The notes under the pieces are model-generated. The model worked only from the letters and a program-made list of their open reading frames with translations. It ran no database searches and was not told where the DNA came from. From positions 496,001-560,000 of the forward strand of contig CAVOZI010000016.1 of NCBI GenBank assembly GCA_963700895.1: DNA of 64,000 nt, written 5' to 3'. Source of the stretch: Anderseniella sp963700895. GTDB lineage: Bacteria > Pseudomonadota > Alphaproteobacteria > Rhizobiales > Aestuariivirgaceae. Positions 54,035 to 63,481 of this stretch are shown here, piece by piece. Positions within the stretch are counted from its first letter, which is position 1. Every line of letters begins with the position of its first letter. A program made the translations under genes and the position numbers.

Positions 54035-56314
54035 TCAGCGGGCCTCGAGATATCTGCGTTCTTCCTCGGCCTTGCGCCGGCGCTCGCGCTGTATGCTTCT
54101 GTCCCGGCTGACCTGCTGAGGCGTAATGGTGCGGACATCGCCGGCATTGCTGTTGGCTGTGCTGGGCGTCACCACGCGCACCTTGTTCTCCTGTTTCTGG
54201 AACAGGGTGAACATATCGCGCAGCACCCTGACCACGGCATCGTCCTGACTGCCTGCAGCGCCCGTGCCATCGCCGGCTTCTTCATCCGGACCGAAGGCTG
54301 CAATCTGGACGTCTTCACCGCCTACATTGTCCAGCAGGTTGCGGTTGGCCTCAAGAAAGGCCGCATGAGCCTGGGTGGCGGGCAGGCCCGCCAGCGACAT
54401 GGGTGCCTTGGCCCGGTCGGCGCGCAGCATGAAAGCCTTCCAGGTCTTGGCCGGCAGAGAGCCGCCGGTCACCCTGTTCGTCGGCGAGTAATCGTCGTTG
54501 CCGTACCACACGCCCGTCACGTATTTGGCCGTGAAGCCGACAAACCAAGCATCACGATAGCTTTGCGTGGTGCCGGTCTTGCCGGCGGCCGGCGTATAGC
54601 CGAGATCGGCATTGCGCGCCGTGCCGGCCACTACGACCTGTCCCATCATCCGGTTCATGTCTGCGGCAACATGTTCCGGAATGACCTGGGGCGATGGCGG
54701 TTCATTGCGCTCGCGCGAATAGATCAGCTCGCCGGAGGCCCGCCGGATATCAAGTACCGTGTGTGGCTGCGAGAGCCTGCCGCCGCCGGCAAAGGTGGCG
54801 TAGCCGCGGGTGATGTCCAGCACGGTCATCTCGTTGACGCCAAGTGGCAGCGACGGGATTGAAGCGAGTTTCGACTGCACGCCCACCAGATGGGCGGCAT
54901 CGATGATCTTCTTGCGCCCGATCTGGGTCATCAGCCGCACCGGAACCGTATTGTACGACCTGGCCAGCGCATTGATCAGGTTTGTGCGCCCGGCATACCT
55001 GTTGGAGTAGTTCCTGGGTGACCAGTTGCCGATGGTGATGGGACCATCGACGATTGCTGTTTCCGGCGTATACCCCTCCAGCAATGCCGCCAGATAGACG
55101 AACGGCTTGAACGACGAACCTGGCTGGCGCAACGCGCCTGTGGCGCGGTTGAACTGGCTTTCCTCGTAGTCACGCCCGCCAATGATCGCCTTGACCGCCC
55201 CGTCCGGCGTCATGGACACGAGCGCGGCCTGGCTGGCATTGTATTGAGGGCCTTCGCTGCTCAGCATCCGGTTGATTTCTTCCGCTGCGGCTTTTTGCAT
55301 GACCGGATCGATGGTGGTCTTCACCTCGACCACGTAATCGTCGGTCAGCCCCTGCTTCTGGATGATGTCGAGGGTCTCCTGATAGGCCCAGTCGAGAAAA
55401 TAGCCAGGGCTTGCAAAATTGTCATTGCGCACGACCTGGGCAGGATTGCGTGTTGCCTCGAGCAATTCACCCTGGGTTATGTAACCGACTTCCAGCATGC
55501 GGCCGAGCACCACGCCGGCGCGCTGGCGGGCAGCCTCGGGCCGCACGTGCGGCGCGAAGCTGGATGGAGCCTTGAACAATCCCGCCAGCATTGCTGCTTC
55601 GGAGAGATTGACGTCACGCACCGACTTGCCGAAGTAGAACTGGGCAGCCGCTTCCATGCCATAGGTGCCGCCACCGAGATAGGAGCGGTCGAGATACATT
55701 TTCAGGATCTCGGCCTTGGTCAGGCGCGCCTCGATCCACAGGGCGAGAAATGCCTCGTGAACCTTGCGCCGCAGCGAGCGTTCGGGTGAGAGGAACAGGT
55801 TCTTGGCAAGCTGCTGGGTGAGCGTCGAACCGCCTTGCACAACTCCCTGGGCCTGGGCGTTCGCTACCATGGCACGCATGGTGCCAACCACATCGACGCC
55901 GAAGTGCTGGAAGAAGCGCATGTCCTCCGTTGCGAGCACTGCCTTGACCAGGTGCGGCGGTATTTCCTCAAGGGGGATGGCGTCGTCCTGCAGGATGCCG
56001 CGCTTGCCGATGATTTCACCGCTGGCGTCGGTGAAGGTCACGGCATATTGCCGCCCGGCGTTCCAGATATCGTCGGTTTCCTTGAGCGTCGGCAGCGCCA
56101 GGGCAATGATGCCGATGGCAAACACCATGCCGAAGGTGGCGGCGTCGTCCGCCAGATCGACGAAGATTCGCTTCAAGCCGGTTATCCTGAAGCGCAGCAG
56201 GAACGAGGAATACGCGATCCAGCCGCGTCTCAGTCCGTCCTTGACTTCGAACAGCGTGCTGGACACGTAGCTGTCCAGGGCCCTGAAGAAGGCGATGATA
56301 GGCTTCAGGTTCAA
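54035..56314 (-). CDS. Class A penicillin-binding protein (transglycosylase/transpeptidase)
   Basis: A 759-aa peptidoglycan synthase. One membrane segment (about residues 60-77) is followed by the glycosyltransferase 51 domain with VLATEDMRFFQHFGVDVVGT near residue 130 and GGSTLTQQLAKNLFLSPERS near residue 163. The transpeptidase domain has the catalytic S-X-X-K in QPGSSFKPFVY near residue 415, SYNTVP and KTGTTQSYRDAW near residue 610. The C-terminal region is charged and low-complexity. It is followed by the DUF1214/DUF1254 pair. Confidence 0.93.
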   Translation of the reverse strand: MNLKPIIAFFRALDSYVSSTLFEVKDGLRRGWIAYSSFLLRFRITGLKRIFVDLADDAATFGMVFAIGIIALALPTLKETDDIWNAGRQYAVTFTDASGEIIGKRGILQDDAIPLEEIPPHLVKAVLATEDMRFFQHFGVDVVGTMRAMVANAQAQGVVQGGSTLTQQLAKNLFLSPERSLRRKVHEAFLALWIEARLTKAEILKMYLDRSYLGGGTYGMEAAAQFYFGKSVRDVNLSEAAMLAGLFKAPSSFAPHVRPEAARQRAGVVLGRMLEVGYITQGELLEATRNPAQVVRNDNFASPGYFLDWAYQETLDIIQKQGLTDDYVVEVKTTIDPVMQKAAAEEINRMLSSEGPQYNASQAALVSMTPDGAVKAIIGGRDYEESQFNRATGALRQPGSSFKPFVYLAALLEGYTPETAIVDGPITIGNWSPRNYSNRYAGRTNLINALARSYNTVPVRLMTQIGRKKIIDAAHLVGVQSKLASIPSLPLGVNEMTVLDITRGYATFAGGGRLSQPHTVLDIRRASGELIYSRERNEPPSPQVIPEHVAADMNRMMGQVVVAGTARNADLGYTPAAGKTGTTQSYRDAWFVGFTAKYVTGVWYGNDDYSPTNRVTGGSLPAKTWKAFMLRADRAKAPMSLAGLPATQAHAAFLEANRNLLDNVGGEDVQIAAFGPDEEAGDGTGAAGSQDDAVVRVLRDMFTLFQKQENKVRVVTPSTANSNAGDVRTITPQQVSRDRSIQRERRRKAEEERRYLEAR

Positions 56315-56510
56315 CGTCTTGCTCGCACTTTCTCGCCGTGTTCACTTGAACTGTTCACGACAGACCCCCGTCTGCGGGAAACCGCATGCATATCAATATG
56401 GGGCTTCGCGCCCGCTGGGCAAAGCCACTATTGCGTGTCCCCGAATACCGCTACCCTAAAACAAATCCCTGAACAACTTGCCAACCCGGCAAACATTGCA
56501 AAAGCTTCAA

Positions 56511-56951
56511 ATGACATCGGCACCACCGTTCTGGCAGTTCAAGCAGCTTCAGGAAATGACGCAACAGGAATGGGAATCCCTGTGCGACGGCTGCGGTCGC
56601 TGCTGTCTCGTGAAGCTGGAAGACGAAGACACCGGGGATATCTATACCACGGATGTCAGCTGCCGGCTTCTCGATTGCACCACCTGCAGATGCACGGATT
56701 ATGCCAGCCGTCACCAACTCGTGGAGGATTGCATCAAGCTCGATCCGGCCAATGTCGAGGAACTGGGCTGGCTGCCTGAAACTTGTGCCTACAGGCTTGT
56801 CCAGGAAGGCAAACCCCTGGCGGACTGGCATCCGCTGGTGTCCGGGCGCCCCGAAACGGTACACGAGGCCGGCATTTCGGTGCGCGGCAAGGTGACCAGC
56901 GAGACCGAGGTCGATGTGGACGATCTCCCGGACCGCATCACCAACTGGTAA
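56511..56951 (+). CDS. YcgN family cysteine cluster protein
   Basis: A 146-aa protein of the YcgN (UPF0260) family with a conserved cysteine cluster: LCDGCGRCCLVKLEDEDTG near residue 27, then DVSCRLLDCTTCRCTDYASR. The clustered cysteines suggest metal or Fe-S binding. The start at 56511 was chosen over one 11 codons earlier because conservation begins there. It is divergent from the penicillin-binding protein gene and precedes the gene transfer agent cluster. Confidence 0.9.
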   Translation: MTSAPPFWQFKQLQEMTQQEWESLCDGCGRCCLVKLEDEDTGDIYTTDVSCRLLDCTTCRCTDYASRHQLVEDCIKLDPANVEELGWLPETCAYRLVQEGKPLADWHPLVSGRPETVHEAGISVRGKVTSETEVDVDDLPDRITNW

Positions 56952-56986
56952 GAAAAAGAAAAAATACCGATAATAGGATTTTATGC

Positions 56987-57016
56987 TTGACAGCGACACG
57001 CTGCCTGGCCTATAAG
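56987..57016 (+). promoter_or_regulatory. Candidate promoter of the gene transfer agent cluster
   Basis: TTGACA (56987-56992), an 18-base spacer and TATAAG (57011-57016) lie about 85 bases before the first cluster gene. Both boxes are near consensus, though the spacer is one base longer than ideal. I found no TTAA-N7-TTAA CtrA site nearby. Confidence 0.55.
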
Positions 57017-57101
57017 AAGGCATGCTCCACAAGTGGCGGCTGAGACGGGCCGGACGGGTTCCGGATGTTGCAGTCCCCTGCCTGACCGGAAAATCCAAGA
57101 T

Positions 57102-57608
57102 ATGCCAGATCGTGAACCGCAGGCGCCTGACTGGCCCGCGATCCGCGAGGCGTACGAAGGCCGTGAACTGAAGGTGACCGAGATTGCCACGGCTTTCAAC
57201 GTCAGTGCGCCCACCATCTACCGCCGCATCGAAGAGGAAGACTGGCACCGCCGCCATAACGGCAGGCAGGACAGCAAACGCCGCAGCATGTTGCGGCGGC
57301 TCGGCAATCTGGTGTCGCGGGAACTCACGGTGCTGGAGGAAAGCGCCCAGGCAAGTGTCGACGACTTGTCGCTGGCGGATCGCGAACGGCTGGCCAAGGT
57401 GGCGGCCGGGCTGGTGAAGCTGATGGAATCGATTGCCGCCCTTGAGGCTGAACTGAACCGGGCGGCCGAAGCCAGACGCGCCGCCAGGGGAGAGCGTGGC
57501 ACAAGGAACATCGATGACGATACACGACGTCAAAGTCTTGCGGAACGCATTCATCGACTGTGCGATGAAAGGCTTGCTGCCGGAGGTGCTGCCCAGACTG
57601 GAGAATGA
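57102..57608 (+). CDS. GTA small terminase-like protein (g1)
   Basis: A 168-aa protein with an N-terminal helix-turn-helix (AYEGRELKVTEIATAFNVSA then PTIYRRIEEEDWHRRHNG) and a helical C-terminal half rich in charged residues. This matches the RcGTA g1 protein that binds DNA and recruits the large terminase. A purine-rich GGAAAA precedes the ATG. Its 3' end overlaps the large terminase gene by over 100 bases, as is common in compact head modules. Confidence 0.82.
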   Translation: MPDREPQAPDWPAIREAYEGRELKVTEIATAFNVSAPTIYRRIEEEDWHRRHNGRQDSKRRSMLRRLGNLVSRELTVLEESAQASVDDLSLADRERLAKVAAGLVKLMESIAALEAELNRAAEARRAARGERGTRNIDDDTRRQSLAERIHRLCDERLAAGGAAQTGE

Positions 57609-58863
57609 CGAGATCGGTTTTTCCGCACTGGACTGGCCCACCTGGGCGCATGACGCCCAGTTGCCGCCCGACCTTCACAAGCCCCCGGCCGACTGGTCGG
57701 CCTGGCTGGTGCTGGGTGGCCGGGGTTCCGGCAAGACAAGGGCCGGGGCGGAGTGGCTGCGAATGGCAATCCGCTGGCATCCGAGGCAAGCCGCGCCCTT
57801 GCGCATCGCCATCGTCGGCCCGAGCTATGCGGAGGCACGCGAGGTGATGGTGGACGGTGTTTCCGGACTGCTGTCGCTCGACTGGAGTTCCGGCAAACCG
57901 CAGTTCATCAGTTCGAGGCGGCTTCTGGTGTGGCCGGACGGCAGCGAGGCTCAATTGTTTTCCGCCGAGGATCCGGAACAGCTGCGCGGTCCGCAGTTCG
58001 ATTTTGCCTGGAGTGACGAACTCTGCAAATGGCGAAACGCGCAGGAGACCTTCGACATGCTGCAGTTCGGACTCAGGCTGGGACCTGCGCCTCGCCAGGT
58101 GATCACCACCACGCCACGCCCGGTGCCACTGTTGCGCCAGCTCCTGGACGACGCGGCGGTGAAGGTCAGCCGCATGGCGACGATCGACAATGCGATGAAC
58201 CTGCCTCCCTCCTTTCTCGACGCCGTACACCGGCGTTACGGCGGCACCAGATTGGGCCGCCAGGAACTGGGCGGCGAACTGATCGAGGATGTCGAGGGTG
58301 CATTGTTCCGGCGTGATCTAGTGGAGGCAGGCCGTAACGGCCTTGCACCTGAGCTTGTGCGTATTGTGGTGGCTGTCGATCCGCCTGCCAACCACGGCAG
58401 CGCTGGCAGCATATGCGGCATCGTCTGCGCCGGCCTTGGCACCGATGGCGAAGCCTATGTGCTTGAAGACGCCAGCGTGCAGCAGGCAACGCCGGTGCGC
58501 TGGGCCAATGCGGTTGCTGCCTGCTTTGAAGCGTGGCAGGCGGACCGCGTGGTGGCCGAAGTCAACCAGGGTGGCGACATGGTGGAAAGCGTGCTGCGCG
58601 CCGCCCATCCGACAATCTCGTTCCGGGCAGTGCGGGCTTCGCGCGGCAAGCATGCCAGGGCCGAACCGGTGGCGGCGCTTTATGAACGCGGGCTTGTCCA
58701 TCATGCCGGTACGTTTCCGGCGCTGGAGGACCAGATGTGCAATTTCGGCCCCGATGGCCTGAGCCTTGGCCAGAGCCCCGACCGCGTTGATGCGCTGGTC
58801 TGGGCCTTGAGCGACCTGATGCTGGGTGACCCCGGCAGCAGCCCGCGCATCCGCCGGTTCTGA
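57496..58863 (+). CDS. GTA DNA-packaging large terminase (g2)
   Basis: The ATPase-nuclease motor that fills the capsid with DNA. The 455-aa product has Walker A LVLGGRGSGKTRAGAEWLR near residue 70 and a Walker B-like FDFAWSDELCKW near residue 175. The nuclease part starts with VRIVVAVDPPANHGSAG and the later DRVVAEVNQGGDMVESVLRA. The start is GTG at 57496; ATG at 57514, with AAGGAA before it, is an alternative. It belongs to the GTA terminase family. Confidence 0.92.
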   Translation: MAQGTSMTIHDVKVLRNAFIDCAMKGLLPEVLPRLENDEIGFSALDWPTWAHDAQLPPDLHKPPADWSAWLVLGGRGSGKTRAGAEWLRMAIRWHPRQAAPLRIAIVGPSYAEAREVMVDGVSGLLSLDWSSGKPQFISSRRLLVWPDGSEAQLFSAEDPEQLRGPQFDFAWSDELCKWRNAQETFDMLQFGLRLGPAPRQVITTTPRPVPLLRQLLDDAAVKVSRMATIDNAMNLPPSFLDAVHRRYGGTRLGRQELGGELIEDVEGALFRRDLVEAGRNGLAPELVRIVVAVDPPANHGSAGSICGIVCAGLGTDGEAYVLEDASVQQATPVRWANAVAACFEAWQADRVVAEVNQGGDMVESVLRAAHPTISFRAVRASRGKHARAEPVAALYERGLVHHAGTFPALEDQMCNFGPDGLSLGQSPDRVDALVWALSDLMLGDPGSSPRIRRF

Positions 58864-58891
58864 ACCGGCAAGCAACGACAGGACACTTGCA

Positions 58892-60124
58892 ATGAACGAC
58901 TGGACGCACACCCTGCTGGGGTGGTTGCCGGGGCGTAGCCGCTTGCGCGCCGCCCAACCCGCTGCCGGACCTGCTACGGCCAAGATGGCCGCGCCTGCGG
59001 GCTATCTATCGATGGTGGGGCCGGGCCACGCCAGCTGGAGCGGGCGCAACGTGGCCGCATTCGCCAGCGAGGGCTTTGCCGCCAACCCGGTCGCCTATCG
59101 CTGCGTGAGCATGGTTGCAGACGCGGTCTCGTCGCTGCCGTGGCTGCTCTACGATGGCACCGGTGAGGTCAGCCAGCACCCGCTGCTGCAATTGCTGGCA
59201 CGGCCAGGCCCGTCGCTCAGCGGGACGGGCTTCCTGCACCTGCTGGCGGGACAGCTGCAGGTGGCGGGCAATGCCTATGTCCATGCGCTGAGCCTTGACG
59301 GCGAGGTGCGTGAACTGCACCTGCTGCGCCCTGACCGGGTGAGCCTGGTAACCGGAGATGACAGCTGGCCCGCCGCCTACGAATATGCCGCTGCCGGCAA
59401 GGTGACGCGGTTCCCGGTCGAGCCCGGCACTGCGGCGATCGCGCCGGTGCTGCACCTGAAGCTGCTCAATCCGCTCGATGCCTCGACCGGCCTGTCGCCG
59501 TTCGCCCCGGCTGCCAAGGCGGTGGACATCCACAACTCGGCCAGCGCCTGGAGCAAGGCGCTCTTCGACAACTCGGCGCGGCCCTCGGGCGCGCTGGTCT
59601 ATGCGCCCAAATCGGGCGAACAGAACCTCACCGACGAGCAGTTTGCCCGCCTCAAGCAGGAACTTGAAGGCAACTACCAGGGCGCGGCCAATGCCGGACG
59701 CCCGATGCTTCTGGAAGGCGGCCTCGACTGGAAGCAGATTTCGCACAGTCCCCGCGACATGGATCATGTCGAGGCGCGCAATGCGGCTGCCCGCGAGATT
59801 GCACTGGCGTTCGGCGTGCCACCGATGCTGGTGGGCATTCCCGGCGACGCAACCTACGCCAACTACGCCGAGGCCAACCGCTCGTTCTGGCGCCAGACCG
59901 TGCTGCCGCTGGCCGGGCGCATTGCCGGCAGCTTCAGCCAGTGGCTTTGCCCGCCCCATGGCGAGGGTCTGCGGCTCGTCTTCGACATCGACAATGTGGA
60001 TGCGCTCGCCGCCGAGCGAGACGCAGCGTGGCGGCGCATCGGCGAGGCCTCGTTCCTGACACCGGCTGAAAAGCGCGAGGCGGCGGGCTATTCGCCCGAG
60101 CCGTCCGAAGGCGATGCGGCATGA
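58892..60124 (+). CDS. GTA portal protein (g3, HK97 family)
   Basis: The dodecameric portal ring through which DNA enters the head. The 410-aa protein has ANPVAYRCVSMVADAVSSLP near residue 65, HLKLLNPLDASTGLSPFAPA near residue 190 and the conserved RNAAAREIALAFGVPPMLVG near residue 300, all HK97-type portal signatures. The start at 58892 is supported by the family N-terminus and an AGGA 9 bases upstream. It overlaps the protease gene by ATGA, which leaves no room for the small g3.5 gene seen in RcGTA. Confidence 0.93.
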   Translation: MNDWTHTLLGWLPGRSRLRAAQPAAGPATAKMAAPAGYLSMVGPGHASWSGRNVAAFASEGFAANPVAYRCVSMVADAVSSLPWLLYDGTGEVSQHPLLQLLARPGPSLSGTGFLHLLAGQLQVAGNAYVHALSLDGEVRELHLLRPDRVSLVTGDDSWPAAYEYAAAGKVTRFPVEPGTAAIAPVLHLKLLNPLDASTGLSPFAPAAKAVDIHNSASAWSKALFDNSARPSGALVYAPKSGEQNLTDEQFARLKQELEGNYQGAANAGRPMLLEGGLDWKQISHSPRDMDHVEARNAAAREIALAFGVPPMLVGIPGDATYANYAEANRSFWRQTVLPLAGRIAGSFSQWLCPPHGEGLRLVFDIDNVDALAAERDAAWRRIGEASFLTPAEKREAAGYSPEPSEGDAA

Positions 60125-60657
60125 GCGGCGCCATCATCGAGGGATACGCCAGCCTGTTCGGCGTGGCCGACGACGGCGGCGACACCGTGCTGCCGGGCGC
60201 ATTTGCGAGGTCGCTGCGCCAGCGCGGCGCAGGCGGCATACGCTTCCTGTTCCAGCACGACCCGGCCCAGCCGATCGGCCGCTGGCTGGACATCCGCGAG
60301 TCGCCACAAGGTCTCAAGGTGCGCGGCGCGATCAGCCTGGACGTGGCGCGCGGCCGCGAGCTGGCGGCGCTGATCGGGGACGGAGCCCTCGACGGGCTGT
60401 CCATCGGCTTTCGCACCATCACTGCCGGCGGGGCGCAAGGCCGGTCCGGCCGCACCCTCAAGCAGGTCGACCTGTGGGAGATATCACTGGTCACCTTTCC
60501 CATGCTGGCGGGAGCCCGCGTCACCGGCATTGCCATGCCGGGCGCACGCTCACCCGCCGCCACCCCACCTGGCGCCGCTGCGGCGACCGGGGACGCAGCG
60601 TTCCGGATGGCCCGGGCCGCCGCCCTTCTGGACATGTCCAACCCAACGAGGAACTGA
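60121..60657 (+). CDS. GTA prohead protease (g4, HK97 family)
   Basis: The maturation protease that cuts the capsid protein during head assembly. The 178-aa protein begins MSGAIIEGYASLFGVADDGG and carries FLFQHDPAQPIGRW (catalytic His) and GALDGLSIGFRTITAG (catalytic Ser) of the U35/S78-like fold. The C-terminal tail is proline/alanine-rich. It is coupled to the portal (ATGA) and to the capsid gene (TGATG). Confidence 0.92.
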   Translation: MSGAIIEGYASLFGVADDGGDTVLPGAFARSLRQRGAGGIRFLFQHDPAQPIGRWLDIRESPQGLKVRGAISLDVARGRELAALIGDGALDGLSIGFRTITAGGAQGRSGRTLKQVDLWEISLVTFPMLAGARVTGIAMPGARSPAATPPGAAAATGDAAFRMARAAALLDMSNPTRN

Positions 60658-61928
60658 TGACGAAAACCGAACTGTCCCAGCCGCTGGAGACCAAGGTCGC
60701 CCGCGGCACGGGCGCCGATGCTACCGGCGCCTACAGCGAATTCATGACCGCCTTCGAGGCGTTCAAGGACGCCAACGACGAACGCCTTGAGCAGATCGAA
60801 AGGCGCATGGGCTCCGACGTGGTCACGGCTGACAAGGTCGACCGGCTCAACCGCGCGCTCGACGGCTACAAGTCGCAGCTTGACCGGCTGAGCCTGAAGG
60901 CCGGCCGCCCCGCACTGGAAGCCGCCGATGCTGGATTTGCCGCATCCCAGGCTGCCAGCGAGCACAAGCAGGCCTTTCACGCCTACATGCGCAAGGGCGA
61001 AGCATCGAACCTGACCAGCCTTGAAGCCAAGGCGCTGTCGGTGCAGTCCGATCCCGATGGCGGCTACCTGGTGCCGTCCGAGACGGAGACCGAGTTCGGC
61101 CGGGTGCTGGCCGAAGCCTCGCCGATTCGCGCCATTGCCGGGGTGCGGCAGGTGTCGGCGGCGGTCTACAAGAAGCCGTTCTCGATCAGCGGCCCGGCCG
61201 CGGGCTGGGTGGGCGAAACTGCGGCGCGGCCGGAGACGGCCAGCCCGGCGCTGGCCGAGCTGCAGTTCCCGGCCATGGAGCTCTACGCCATGCCGGCGGC
61301 AACCCAGTCATTGCTCGATGACGCGGTGGTCAATATCGACCAGTGGATTGCCGACGAGGTGCGCACAGCCTTTGCAGGCCAGGAGAGCGCGGCGTTCGTC
61401 AATGGCGACGGTGTCAACAAGCCGCGCGGCTTCCTCAACGTGCCGCAGGTGGACGACGCCAGCTGGAGCTGGGGCAATCTTGGTTATCACGTCACCGGCG
61501 CGGCGGGCGCTTTCGCCGCCACCGATGCGTCCGACGTGCTGATCGACACGGTCTATTCGCTGAAGGCCGGCCATCGCCAGAACGGCAGCTGGGTGATGAA
61601 CCGGCGCACCCAGGGCGAGATCCGCAAGCTCAAGGATGCCGACGGCAACTACCTGTGGCAGCCGGCCACCAGCGCAGATGGCCGCGCCACCTTGATGAAC
61701 TTCCCCATCACCGAGGCGGAGGACATGCCGGACATTGCGGCGGACGCCGCCGCCATTGCCTTCGGCGATTTCCGCTCCGGCTATCTGATCGTCGACCGGC
61801 TGGGTGTGCGGGTGCTGCGCGACCCCTACAGCGCCAAGCCCTATGTCCTCTTCTACACCACCAAGCGCGTTGGCGGCGGGGTGCAGAACTTCGAGGCGAT
61901 CAAGCTGATCCGGTTCGGCACCGCCTGA
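60657..61928 (+). CDS. GTA major capsid protein (g5, HK97 family)
   Basis: The main shell protein, 423 aa. The N-terminal 110 residues form a helical delta-like domain removed by the protease (for example FEAFKDANDERLEQIERRMG). The HK97 fold follows, with DGGYLVPSETETEFGRVLAE near residue 137, FVNGDGVNKPRGFLNV near residue 250 and the C-terminal YLIVDRLGVRVLRDPYSAKP. The frame is open upstream through the protease gene, but the protein starts at the TGATG junction. Confidence 0.94.
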   Translation: MTKTELSQPLETKVARGTGADATGAYSEFMTAFEAFKDANDERLEQIERRMGSDVVTADKVDRLNRALDGYKSQLDRLSLKAGRPALEAADAGFAASQAASEHKQAFHAYMRKGEASNLTSLEAKALSVQSDPDGGYLVPSETETEFGRVLAEASPIRAIAGVRQVSAAVYKKPFSISGPAAGWVGETAARPETASPALAELQFPAMELYAMPAATQSLLDDAVVNIDQWIADEVRTAFAGQESAAFVNGDGVNKPRGFLNVPQVDDASWSWGNLGYHVTGAAGAFAATDASDVLIDTVYSLKAGHRQNGSWVMNRRTQGEIRKLKDADGNYLWQPATSADGRATLMNFPITEAEDMPDIAADAAAIAFGDFRSGYLIVDRLGVRVLRDPYSAKPYVLFYTTKRVGGGVQNFEAIKLIRFGTA

Positions 61929-62102
61929 CCGGCACCGGTCTGACACAGGAAGTGACCGGTCATCCCGGGCGCTTGCTTCAACTGTCCCCTCCCGCAGTGA
62001 AGCGCCCCAGACCGGCCGCCGGCGCGGCCTGCCTTCCCCCTCGGGCGGGCCGCGCCACCCCAACCCACCGGGAGCACGTTCCTGCAAACTGGAGGTGCCG
62101 GC

Positions 62103-62678
62103 ATGGCATCCGTATTGACGTCGCCGCCGGCTTCGCTGCCGGTGGAGCTAGCCGAGCTGAAATTGCACCTGCGCCTCGACCATGATCACGAAGACAGCCT
62201 GATCATGGCGCTGTTGCGAGCCGCCACCGCCGCCGTCGAGGCCATGGGCGGCGTCCGGCTGATTGAGCAGGGCTGGTCGGTCTATCTGGATGACTGGCCA
62301 GCCGGTGGCGTCATCTGCCTGCCGGTTGGTCCGCTGCTCGCGGTGGACGAGATCAGGCTTCATTCGGGCAGCGGCACCCATTCGGTCATTGACCCGGCCC
62401 ATTACTATGTTGATGCAGCCTCGAGACCCGCCCGGCTGGTGCTGCGGCCTGATCGCATCTGGGCGAGGCCTGGCCGCATAGCCAACGGCATCGAGATTGC
62501 GCTGCGGGCAGGCTTCGGCCCGTCCGCTGCCAATGTGCCCGCAGAGCTGGCCCAGGCCATCAGGAGCCTGGTGGCGCACTGGTACGAGAACCGCGAGGCG
62601 GCGGCCAGCCCGGCCCTGGAAACGGTACCGCTGGGCGTGTCGGCCATGCTCAGCGCGCACCGGGGAGTACGGCTGTGA
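62103..62678 (+). CDS. GTA head-tail connector protein (g6)
   Basis: A 191-aa protein of the phage gp6-like head-tail connector family. It reads VELAELKLHLRLDHDHEDSL near residue 13, LPVGPLLAVDEIRLHSGSGT near residue 73 and the end RSLVAHWYENREAAASPALE, all typical. It follows the capsid gene after a 174-base gap that holds only a short GACCGG/CCGGTC repeat. This connector sits below the portal ring. Confidence 0.9.
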   Translation: MASVLTSPPASLPVELAELKLHLRLDHDHEDSLIMALLRAATAAVEAMGGVRLIEQGWSVYLDDWPAGGVICLPVGPLLAVDEIRLHSGSGTHSVIDPAHYYVDAASRPARLVLRPDRIWARPGRIANGIEIALRAGFGPSAANVPAELAQAIRSLVAHWYENREAAASPALETVPLGVSAMLSAHRGVRL

Positions 62679-63001
62679 GCGGCGCGGGCAGATTGCGCCA
62701 GAGGCTGTTCCTGGAACAGCCCGTGGATGCCCCGGACGGGGCAGGCGGTCTGACGCGCGGCTGGGGCCTGGTGGCGGCCATGTGGGGCGAGGTGCGGCCG
62801 CGCCGTGCAGCCGAGCGCCAGTTCGCCGATGCGCTGCGCTCCGAGGTGACCCACCTCGTCACCATTCGCCATCGCGACGATGTGCGGCCCGACATGCGCT
62901 TCACGCAAGGCGCGCGGGTGTTGCGCATTGTCGCCGTGACGGACCCGGACGGGCGGCGGGCCTGGCTCGCCTGCGACGCCGTCGAAGAAACCGGCGCTTA
63001 G
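62675..63001 (+). CDS. GTA head closure protein (g7)
   Basis: A 108-aa head-tail adaptor (phage_H_T_join). It reads RLRQRLFLEQPVDAPDGAGG and then MWGEVRPRRAAERQFADALR and VTHLVTIRHRDDVRPDMRFT, the family core. It starts with GTG overlapping the g6 stop, so translation is coupled. Confidence 0.91.
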   Translation: MSGAGRLRQRLFLEQPVDAPDGAGGLTRGWGLVAAMWGEVRPRRAAERQFADALRSEVTHLVTIRHRDDVRPDMRFTQGARVLRIVAVTDPDGRRAWLACDAVEETGA

Positions 63002-63036
63002 CCGCAAGCCAACCCACATCAGGAAGGCAGATCATC

Positions 63037-63450
63037 ATGCCATTGCCCGCCGCCGCCGAACTCAACCGGGCGGTGCTCGCCCGGCTTGCCGCTGACCCGG
63101 AGCTCACCAGCCTGATCGGTGCGGGCAAGGTGTTCGACCGCCCACCCCAGTCAGCCCGGTTTCCCTATGTGAACCTCGGCGAGACCGAAACCCGCGCCTG
63201 GTCGACGCAGACCAGCACCGGTCTTGAGCATCGCCTGACCCTGCATGCCTGGTCGCGAGAGCCCGGCCAACTGCAGGCGCATCGCATCGTGCAGCGCCTG
63301 CAGGAGCTGCTGGAACTTGCGCCGCTGGCGCTCGACGGACACGCGTTGATCAACCTGCGCGTCATCTTGTGGACGGTGTTGCCACTGGGGGACGGCGAAA
63401 CGCTGCACGGCATCGTGCGGCTGCGCGCGGTCACCGAACCCGTTCACTGA
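63037..63450 (+). CDS. GTA DUF3168 tail terminator-like protein (g8)
   Basis: A 137-aa DUF3168 protein. It reads LNRAVLARLAADPELTSLIG, VFDRPPQSARFPYVNLGETE and LTLHAWSREPGQLQAHRIVQ, the family pattern. These proteins act at the head-tail joint or cap the tail tube. AGGAAGG lies upstream of the ATG at 63037. Confidence 0.91.
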   Translation: MPLPAAAELNRAVLARLAADPELTSLIGAGKVFDRPPQSARFPYVNLGETETRAWSTQTSTGLEHRLTLHAWSREPGQLQAHRIVQRLQELLELAPLALDGHALINLRVILWTVLPLGDGETLHGIVRLRAVTEPVH

Positions 63451-63481
63451 ACCCTCACCCTTACGCCCCAGGAGAGCCTAC

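Noticed and set aside
56940..57101. CtrA-binding site controlling the GTA cluster
   Set aside because: No TTAA-N7-TTAA found in this interval.
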